A DNA stretch of 41,379 nucleotides, taken from assembly GCA_015680685.1 (NCBI GenBank), contig MNCI01009176.1:532561-573939 (forward strand). The letters run 5' to 3'. This document shows positions 34,236 to 41,379 of this stretch, piece after piece (the stretch's first letter is position 1; every line of letters starts with the position of its first letter). Made by a program: the position numbers and the translations under genes. Under the pieces are notes generated by a model, which saw nothing but the letters and a program-made list of their open reading frames with translations, was not told the DNA's origin and did not search any database. The stretch comes from Gnetum montanum. Its lineage: Eukaryota > Streptophyta > Gnetopsida > Gnetales > Gnetaceae.

Positions 34236-35180
34236 ATAAATAAATAAATAAATGATAATATTTTTAAAAGAATCAAAGTACATCAGATCATCAAAGAGAG
34301 AGTCTAAAGAAAAAGCAAAATGGTTTTAGGGATTTATTTTTAGGTTTTCATCCTTACAACTAATCTTAAAAAGTCTCCCTTCTAGGATAGGAAAAGGATT
34401 AGAGCTTGCCCTTATTTAAAAGTATCTTGATGGGTTTCCACTTCTTACTAAAGGATTTCTTGTAAAGAGAAGGAAAAAAATCTATCTAAAGAATTGGAAA
34501 AAAAAAGAAGAAAACACATAGTAACATAAACTAAAAGCTTCCTAACCTTGAGCCTTCAAAACAAAAGGAAATTAAAACTATAGAAAACAAATTAATTATG
34601 TAGCTTTCACTAGGATCTTTTTGGCTTGAAGTTATTACTAAAATCAGACATCTTTGAGAATTTGGTATTTGACACTTGAAGAAAGGTCATGGAAAATAAT
34701 TGCACACTGAATCTTCCAAATAGAGTAGAGAACACGTGATCAATGACAATTCCAAATGCAAAGAAATGAAGTAGGCAAAGTAGGTTGATCATTTAGGTTG
34801 AGTTTATTGAGTAGGTTGAATATTGTTACAAATTCTAGATGTCCATTTCCAAGCATATTGAGGAGAAACATTTCCAATATGTTTAAAATGAGCACCGTTA
34901 GGAAGATCTTGATGAATAAGACACAATAAAAAAAATACAAATTTTAGGAAATGTAGAAGTTGTCTAAATATCATTTATTTTCCTTATCCAAAAGTGTGAT
35001 GATAATTGCATTTTCCAAGTGTGAGAAATTTGAGAGATTGAGAGAGGAACATGTATAACCTCTAAGATCCTTTTAAAATTTTTATGGAACAACCCAATGT
35101 AAAAAAGTATAAACTTATCTTCTTGATTGAAATTCATCAATCTCATCATTAAGGAATAATGAATGAACATCTTATCATGA
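34236..35180 (-). pseudogene. LINE 3' end, inverted copy, with (ATTT)n tail
   Basis: On the - strand this copy aligns with 24160-24900: both have the LIHQDL block, NMLGNGHLEF against HGMLRNGHLKF, the DQP-LP-SF block, QLFS, S-TKF-KM, and matching 3' non-coding phrases (TCCTTTAGTAAGAA, ATAAGGGCAAG-). The more upstream part (34964-35170) reads LFHKNFKRILEVIHVPLS followed by SHTWKMQLSSHF, an L1 region just before zf-RVT. It ends in an ATTT repeat (34236-34256 on the plus strand as AAATAAAT), a LINE-style tail. Frameshifts and stops make it a relic. Confidence 0.65.
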
Positions 35181-35794
35181 ACTATGAACTTGAGAAGTCT
35201 TCATCTACAATTGCCATAGCTATCTTGGTGATCTTGAGCTATTTTGATATGCTCACAAATCTTCTTAATTTAAACTTCATGCATAAATCTTTATTTGAAT
35301 TGATTCTCTACCTAATTCATATCCCGATAAAAAGAAGTTCTATAAGGTCTATCTTACAAAACCTCATATGATACTACTTTCAAACTTGCTTGATAACTAT
35401 TGTTATAGGAAAACTCATCTAATGATAACAAACTATGCTAGTTGTTTACAAACTACAACACATAAGATCAAATCATGTCCTTTAATACTTAGTTAACTTT
35501 CTCAACCTACCAATCTATTTATGGAAGGTACACCAAACTCAAACTTAACTTAGTATTAAAGTTTTCCATGAATGCTTTCCAAAATTAGAAGATAAATTTA
35601 GCATAATCATTAGAGATAATTTTGTTAAGAATTTCATGCAATAAAATAATCTAAGTGATGAACAACCATGCAACATCCTTTGTGCTAATTGTAGTCTTCA
35701 TAGCAAGAAAATAAGCTGACTTAGTTACAAGTGGACAACAATAAAGATGACATCCTTTCCACCCCTAATGCAAGGTTAACTAGTAATGAAATTC
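35181..35794. other. Spacer, no gene recognised
   Basis: AT-rich. It may hold older LINE sequence upstream of the inverted copy, but no motif supports this. Confidence 0.3.
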
Positions 35795-36860
35795 ATGAGG
35801 ATTGTTGAACTTAGAGGGGATTGTTTGTAAATGAATAAGTTCCCAAAATAAAAATTCTTTAACACAAAGCACACACCAATTTTAACATGGTTTCCCAACT
35901 TGGGTAGTCCACACTTGGAGGGTAGTTTGCAAGCACACCTATGGACTTTGTTCCTTCCAAATTGTTGTTTGAAGGGTACCACACCCTGTACAAGCTCTAA
36001 GCTTCACTATGAATTGATTCAATGCTACGAATCTACTCAACCCCACAAGGTCTCAATAAGCTTAGAATGAGGTTTCAAGGATCCCACTACCTTTGCAACT
36101 TGAGCTCTGCTTCGGAGTGTTGTGGTGCTACACCAACACTCAATCTTGAACAATCCTAACAAGCTCAAGCGAGATGTCTTCCCACAAGAAGCACAACAAC
36201 CCCATAGGGCAACAAAAGAGAATAACAATCATAAGGAATGAATGCAACTAAGTTTGCTAATCCTTGTACTTTGAGGCATAGCTCACTTTGACCAATTACA
36301 ACAGACAAAATATTGTATAATGAGGAACAATAATGATTACAATGATTACTAGATGATTTACAATTGATAGTACCAAAGCTTGCACATTTGCCAATGAGAA
36401 TGAAGTCTTCTTATAGCCAATATGTTTCCAAAATCACCTAGAAATTCATGCAATGGCTACCTAATGATTACTGAAGATGTCTTCCCTGAGACTGAGGCAT
36501 CTTTCTGTAATTGACCTTCATTCTACAAAGACATCTTCTTCACATGAAAGACGTCTTTCTATTCCAAAATATGTCTACTATTTTCTAGAGACATCTCCTC
36601 TTGTGTTGCCTTCATTTCTACCAAGATGTCTTCTGTTTCTTGGAGACGTCTTTCTTCAACTCCCTTTGCTCTTTAAAATCTTCATTCCTTGTCCATGTTC
36701 TTTGAACTTCTACATGCCTTCTTATTTCAATCCAAGTTCTTGATGATGTCTCTATGAAGTCCTTGTTCACACACAATCCTACCTTGTAAACACAACATCA
36801 CATAAACATCCTATGTTCTTCATTTTCCTTAAGGTTTTGGCATACCAAAAGGTCAATAAT
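35795..36860 (-). mobile_element. 3' LTR of the minus-strand Ty1/copia element
   Basis: Read on the minus strand it starts about TTGACCTTTTGGTATGCC just after a polypurine tract AAAAAGGGGGAGATT and ends about AAGTTCAACAATCCTCA. Its end block (GGGAACTTATTCATTTAC, CTAAGTTCAACAATCC) parallels the end of the LTR at 17500-18690, so the two LTRs are related. The U3 (36480-36680) is packed with AGACGTCTTTC and GACATCTTC motifs in both orientations. Confidence 0.72.
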
Positions 36861-36955
36861 CTCCCCCTTTTTGGTAATGTCCAAAACTTAAGAAAATCAG
36901 TCTTGTCCCAATACATAAGAATACATAAGCTACTTCTCCCCCTTTTTGGACATAA
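36857..36955 (-). other. Polypurine tracts of the minus-strand Copia element
   Basis: Two G-rich tracts occur on the minus strand: CCAAAAAGGGGGAGAAGTAG at about 36928-36950 and CCAAAAAGGGGGAGATTATT adjoining the LTR at about 36858-36880. The second is in the position of the functional plus-strand primer. Confidence 0.65.
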
Positions 36956-37070
36956 CCAAAAAGAAGGTGAGGCAAGCTCCCCCTAAAAAGGTGCGTAAAA
37001 AATATATTTGTTTTTATGATTTATATAATTTTTTATTATGGTCTTATTAAAATAGAAATAATAGAAATAC

Positions 37071-39141
37071 TTACATGATAGGACAAGGTCCTATCCCCAT
37101 ATCCTTGCATAGAAAGGCTAACTGACATTCATCTAGAAGTTTGGTGAAGGCATCAACTACTTCGCTTTCCGTTCTAATGAACTCTAGCCTTACATGGCCA
37201 CATTGTGTATGTTCTTGTATAAAGTGATGATGAATCTCAATATGTTTGGTACAAGAATGTTGGAAGGAATTTTTTTGTCATGTTGATGATGCTCTTGTTG
37301 TCATAGTAAATGGGTGTGGAGTTTGCTTTTAGTTCTAAATCTTTGAGAGTTTCTTTCATCCAAAGTAATTGAGCACAACAACTCTTGACAAAGATATATT
37401 TAGCTTTTACGATTGAGAGAGCTATACAAGTTTGATTCTTGGTTGTCCAAGAAACAAGACTTATCCCTAAGAAGAAAGAGTTTCCACTTATGTTGCAGCA
37501 GTCATCAGAATAACCTGCCCAATCTGCATCATAATATCCAGCAAGATCAAGTGGAGAATCCTTTGGATACCAAAGGTCTTAGTTAGCAATACCCTTTAAT
37601 TAATGAAAAATATGTTTAATAGCTTGGTAATGAGATTCCTTTAGAGCTATTTGGTATTTGGCACACAATCCTACACTCAAAGCTATATTTGGTCTACTGG
37701 TGGTTAAATAAAGAAGACTACCTATCATACTTCTATAAAGCTTGGGATCAACAGGCTTACCTTGATCATCTTTAATAAGTTTAGAATTTGCAACCATATG
37801 AGTACCTTTAACTTTAACATCAGCTAAGTTGTATTTGAGTTGGAAATCTATTGCATATTTGGTTTGATAGATGAGGGTTCCATTAGTTATTGGATAGATT
37901 TGAAACCCAAGAAAATTTTGGAGTTCTTCCATCATGCTCATTTCAAATTAAGACTGCATGAGATCAAAAAATTTCTTGTAAAGAATTTTGTTAGTGGCAC
38001 CAAAAATAATGTCATCATCATAAATTTAAACTATTAGAAGATCTTTACCTTCTCTTTTGAGAAACAAAGTAACATCAACTTTACCTTTTTCAAATCCATT
38101 TGATGTAAGGTGTTGAGAGAGTCTTTCATACCAAGCTCTTGGAGCTTGTTTAAGACCATAGAGAGCTTTCTTGAGCTTGTAGACATAATTAGGCTTGATG
38201 GAATCAATAAATCCTTCAAGTTGTTCAATGTAAACTTCTTCTTGTATGGTTCCATTCAAGAAAGCACTTTTGACATCCATTTGATAGAGCTTGATGTTGT
38301 TAATGCTAGCATAGGCAACAAGAAGTCTAATAGATTCTAGCCTAGCAAAAAAAGCAAAAGTTTCATCAAAATCAATTCCTTCTTGTTGGTTGTATCCTTT
38401 GGTAACCAGTCTAGCCTTGTTTTTAGTGATGTTTCCATTATCATTAGTCTTATTTCTAAAGACCCATTTTGTTCTAATAACAAGTTTATCATCAGGCCTA
38501 GGTGTCAATTTCCATATATCATTTCTAGCAAATTGAATGAGTTCATCTTGCATAGTAGAAATCCAACCTTTTCTTCTACTTCCTTAAGGTTTTTGGGTTC
38601 AAGTTATGAGAGATATGTGGAGAAAACATAGATCTCTTTGATCTAACTTCTAGTACGAACACCATCTTTAACTTCTCCAATGACATTGTTAAGCGATGAT
38701 TTTTACTTAGTTTAGGCATTTTTGGTTGAGTGGAGGATATCTCATGAAGTTCATCATCATTTTCTTCTTCATGCTCACTACTAGATTCTAAAACTTTGTC
38801 ATCTTGCACTTGAGTGGGACTAGATAATTTTTGTATGGGACAACTTCATCATTAGGTTGAGGACAAGTAATATCATGATCATCTATTTTGACATTTATGG
38901 TTTCTTCTATAGTATTCATCATTTTATTAAACACTCTATAAGCCCTACTAACTAGAGAATATCTTAAGAAAATTCTTTCATCAGTTTTCACATCAAAATT
39001 TCTCAAGTTATCTTTAGAATATAGAATTTTGAACCAAAAACATAAAAATGACAGAGGTGTTGTACATGTATCCTTTACTAGAGAAGTAAAGGCACCTAGT
39101 GAACTTAGCCCATATGGTTTAGGTCCAATCATTCTCCCCAA
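37071..39141 (-). pseudogene. Ty1/copia pol relic: integrase C-terminus, RT, RNase H
   Basis: Order on the minus strand: integrase tail (KDNLRNFDVKTDERIFLRYS and SRAYRVFNK, 39050-38900); an acidic linker (38809-38576); RT with WKLTPRP, IRTKWVFRNK, LVTKGYNQQEGIDF, LYQMDVKSAFLNG, YKLKKALYGLKQAPRAWY (38553-38026); then LLIV-stop-IYDDDIIFGATN, where the usual YVDD reads YDDD; then RNase H with SMIGSLLYLTTSRPNIA, DADWAG, SNI/SLVSWTTKNQ and the TKHIEIHHHFI end, stopping at 37071. A TAA replaces Gln before the YDDD block. Gag, protease and the integrase core are missing; similarity ends abruptly near 39141. The motif set fits the SIRE/Tork side of Copia. Confidence 0.9.
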
Positions 39142-39464
39142 GTGCTATCGGGCATAACTGTGGGGATTAGGGCATAACTCCCATTGTTTAAGGGTAATAG
39201 GTTTTTTCATCAGGTGCTTAAGAAAAAAGGTTTTCCAGGGTTGGGATTGGTAACGGAGATTTCCTAAATAGGAAAACAAGGTTCACTGTTGAGCCAAGTG
39301 TAAGCTTGATCTAGTTTCTTAAACAAGAAAAGAAAATCACCTAGAAGGCTTCATTGGAGTAAAAGGAAAGCTACAAAGAATAATAGGTGAGTTGTATGTA
39401 AAGTTTATACATTTATGAGTTGACCAAGGATAACTACAATCCCCATCATAAGAGGAACAATTAT
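39142..39464. other. Spacer upstream of the Copia relic
   Basis: The Copia frame breaks off here. A short GGCATAACT phrase occurs at 39151 and 39170. No gene is recognised. Confidence 0.35.
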
Positions 39465-39712
39465 CAAAACAATTTGTAATTTAAACATGCTCATCCCACC
39501 AAGCCAGGGCCCTATGACAATTGGTGAAGAAAAAACCCAACCCCAATTTGTAATTTAAACATGTGTATCCCACCAAGGCAAGGTCCTGCGAGGAGTAGTG
39601 AATGAGCAAAAGCCTAACTTCTTTTCAGTGAGTGATTGGGCCCAAGCTCAAACCCAGGTCTTACGACTTGTAAAACAAGCACTTTAGCATCACTCCAAGT
39701 GATGGTCCTTGT
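39465..39712 (-). mobile_element. tRNA-derived SINE with duplicated 3' block
   Basis: On the minus strand from 39712 the sequence GGACCATCACTTGGAGTGAT leads into CTAAAGTGCTTGTTTTACAAG, then GACCTGGGTTTGAGCTTGG. It fits a pol III A box (TRGYNNARNNG-like, around TGGAGTGATGCTAAAGTG) and a B box (GGTTTGAGCTT against GGTTCGANTCC) at tRNA-like spacing. The 3' part holds CTTGGTGGGAT followed by CATGTTTAAATTACAAATTG twice, 74 bp apart. No tail of pure A is evident. The call rests on box structure and the tRNA-like head. Confidence 0.5.
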
Positions 39713-40081
39713 AATATAAACATGTGATGTTTATAAATACTTTTTAATTGTACCATTTGTTACAAAGAAAAAATAGAACAAGTTAAATAGTCATAAAGTT
39801 ATATTCTTACCCACAAAACCAATCACTAATATCAAATACATCATGCTTTTAACATCCCACCTGTTCCTAACCATTAAATAACACAATGCTTTCCTATAGA
39901 TAAATTAATGATTTAATGTATTCGTCCCTCCTTATTTGGGAATTAACATAGGACATGAGGTGTATTGAATCCGTAACTTTGTGGAAACTCACTCAACTTG
40001 AACCAAATTTATACCTACTTAGGTTATTGGAAATCGAGTATTTACTTTCTAGCGAAATATCATAAAGCCAACCATGTAAAA
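39713..40081. other. Spacer, no feature recognised
   Basis: AT-rich sequence without coding or repeat signals that I can support. Confidence 0.3.
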
Positions 40082-40203
40082 AGAAACCAAGACAATCCAA
40101 TAAAACATTTAAATCAATTTTGGTGTATTATTTTAGGGGCTAGAAACCAAGACAATTGAATGAAACAGTTAAATTATTTTTGGTGTATTATTTTAGGGGC
40201 TAG
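40082..40203 (+). repeat. Two-copy tandem duplication, period 60 bp
   Basis: AGAAACCAAGACAAT starts at 40082 and 40142, and both copies end with TTTTGGTGTATTATTTTAGG followed by GGCTAG. Only a few bases differ, so the duplication is recent. Confidence 0.93.
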
Positions 40204-40217
40204 ACGGTAGGTCTTGC

Positions 40218-40544
40218 ATGTCTTATTTGTACATAAGAAGTGGGCCTCATCCCATCATCAACGTTGAACTGGATAGGGAAGGGACGACTAGCACAATGGT
40301 GGAAACATCGGAATCGTTGCACATAGATTTTGCATTCTTTTGTGCATCTCATTTCGTAGAAGAAGAAACATCAGCGGCAGAAGCAGTGTCATGGTTTCAT
40401 AGAAGAAGAAACATCAACATGCTTTCCTTGACCTCCGTAAGCACTTATTTTCGAAGGTGCTATCACCGTCCCGTCAATCTATCCACAAAAGAAAATTTAG
40501 TGTATGTGCATAAATTCAGTAGAGCAGGAAAAGGGGAATCATGA
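40218..40544 (+). CDS. Unassigned 108-codon open frame
   Basis: An open frame from ATG 40218 to TGA 40544 in a less AT-rich patch than its surroundings. The product (MSYLYIRSGPHPIINVELD...) has no motif, signal peptide or membrane segment I recognise. A GAAGAAGAAACATCA phrase occurs twice inside (about 40359 and 40402). It lies antisense in the region where later exons of the polygalacturonase would be expected. It may be chance, a small gene, or a piece of captured DNA. Confidence 0.15.
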   Translation: MSYLYIRSGPHPIINVELDREGTTSTMVETSESLHIDFAFFCASHFVEEETSAAEAVSWFHRRRNINMLSLTSVSTYFRRCYHRPVNLSTKENLVYVHKFSRAGKGES

Positions 40545-40629
40545 GAAACAAATAATTTATAAAATTGCAACTGTTGTAAGCTAAATAACATCCAATTCTG
40601 CGATTCAAAAAATACAATTTTCCAAGTAC

Positions 40630-41379
40630 CTAAAAGTATAATTTGCCATTGCAAGGGCCATTAAATGTGATTGGCGATACAAGGTAGGTCTTGCCAGCAG
40701 GGACCAGCAGCACCTTCGACGAGGTAGCATCATTGCATGCAGCAACCCAGGTTGTCAAAAAAGCCTGAAAAGAAGAATGCAATAATTAGGTGTATCATAG
40801 AATAGACACAACACCTTATTTCGCTCTTTGCAATGCTGCTAAATTGTAAGGTAATACAGTAAGTAAGTTGCTATTGGCAATAACCATTTGCACTGCAAAG
40901 CATTGTTTGTGGGTTGCTCAAATTTTCCAGAGTCCAAACCAATCCCAATTAATTGCTTTTAGAAATGCAGAAAATTTAATGGATTGATCCATAACATATA
41001 TCATGTAACAGAACCAATGATGAGCTACTTGATCTTCTCCATGCAACACAACACAAAATCCTAACTGAATTATCTTCATTTCATTCCATTTCTAATTTTG
41101 AACTAATTGAACAAAAACCAGCCAAGCCCAAGTCCATACCCTTTGATCATCAGTGACTCCATCTCCTTTGGCTCCATAGCTGTCAACATTGAAGATCTTG
41201 CTCGCAACCATGCCAACCAAAGCTTTACGATTATTAAGAAAAAATGAAAATGATGATGGATTATCAATATTATCGGCGTCAGAATCTTTACGATTATAAC
41301 GCAAAAATGAAAATGATGATGGATTATTAATAGTATTGACTTTAGAAGCTTCACGCAAAAATGAAAATGATGATGGATT
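40630..41379 (-). pseudogene. Polygalacturonase (GH28) relic, first visible exons, cut by window end
   Basis: GH28 enzymes hydrolyse pectin in cell walls. On the - strand an exon (41379-41140, 5' part outside the window) ends KIFNVDSYGAKGDGVTDDQR, the N-terminal hallmark of plant polygalacturonases. A GT-AG intron (41139-40765) leads to an exon starting 40764: AFLTTWVAACNDATSSKVLL, then PAGKTYLVSPITFNGPCNGK, also typical. The frame then meets TAG at 40630-40632 (LYF-stop-VLGKIV, where relatives have F-Q-V-GTIVAP), probably CAG to TAG. The catalytic exons (NTDG, DD, GHG, RIK) are not found downstream in this window. Before the conserved region lie three repeats beginning NPSSFSF. A Met at 41211 (MVASKIF) is an alternative start without a signal peptide. 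Confidence 0.75.
41212..41379 (-). repeat. In-frame minisatellite in the polygalacturonase N-terminus (54/63-bp units)
   Basis: Units start at 41379, 41325 and 41262 on the minus strand and encode NPSSFSFLREASKVNTIN, NPSSFSFLRYNRKD...NID (21 aa) and NPSSFSFFLNNRKALVG. Spacing is 54 and 63 bp, multiples of three, so copy changes keep the frame. More units may lie beyond the window end. Confidence 0.88.

Noticed and set aside
36477-36743. 88-codon frame with Ser/Leu/Phe-rich product
   Set aside because: It lies wholly inside the minus-strand Copia LTR, over its repeated GACRTC motifs; not a gene.
1-41379. CRISPR arrays, bacterial operons, phage genes, rRNA or intact tRNA genes
   Set aside because: None seen: the short-period repeats have no spacers, and the only tRNA-like sequence is a decayed SINE head without a full cloverleaf.

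Overview
This window reads as nuclear DNA of a seed plant with a large, repeat-rich genome. It is AT-rich, has GT-AG introns up to 3.4 kb, nested LTR retrotransposons of both superfamilies, LINE relics and a tRNA-derived SINE, and only two recognisable host genes. A gymnosperm is my best guess from this texture, but nothing here proves the lineage. All calls are from reading the sequence; no database search was run.

Layout. (1) 1-7929: one Ty3/gypsy-type element in + orientation. Its 5' LTR is cut by the window start, its 3' LTR is 7167-7929, and a solo LTR of a sister subfamily (1364-2328, TSD TGGGG) is nested in its gag. It keeps decayed gag and aspartic protease; a 16-bp minisatellite and non-coding DNA stand where RT, RNase H and integrase would be. 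(2) 7930-12158: an older relative on the - strand with decayed protease, gag, a tRNA-Asp-type primer site and a 5' LTR. (3) 12973-13846: another copy of the LTR, sitting in a ~177-bp tandem repeat (13847-14345). (4) 15206-18690: Copia-like repeats around a decayed gag-like region. (5) 19592-21065: gypsy deletion derivative ending in integrase. (6) 22740-24915: LINE ORF2 relic spanning a 360-N assembly gap.

(7) 26525-33404, - strand: the one intact-looking gene, five exons and 333 residues, an SDR protein of the cinnamoyl-CoA-reductase-like family (closest, from memory, to Arabidopsis At2g02400). The frame is clean across all splice sites, but the catalytic Ser position is Cys and the usual NADPH-binding Arg is Glu. 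(8) 34236-35180: a second, inverted copy of the LINE 3' end just upstream of that gene. (9) 35795-39141, - strand: Ty1/copia LTR plus the C-terminal half of pol. (10) 39465-39712: tRNA-derived SINE, - strand. (11) 40630-41379, - strand: first two visible exons of a polygalacturonase with an in-frame 18/21-residue repeat and a stop codon in exon 2, probably a truncated relic.

The host genes do not form a pathway unit; the rest is successive layers of mobile DNA whose order can partly be read (LTR B into element A-C, and A-C apparently into the minus-strand element).
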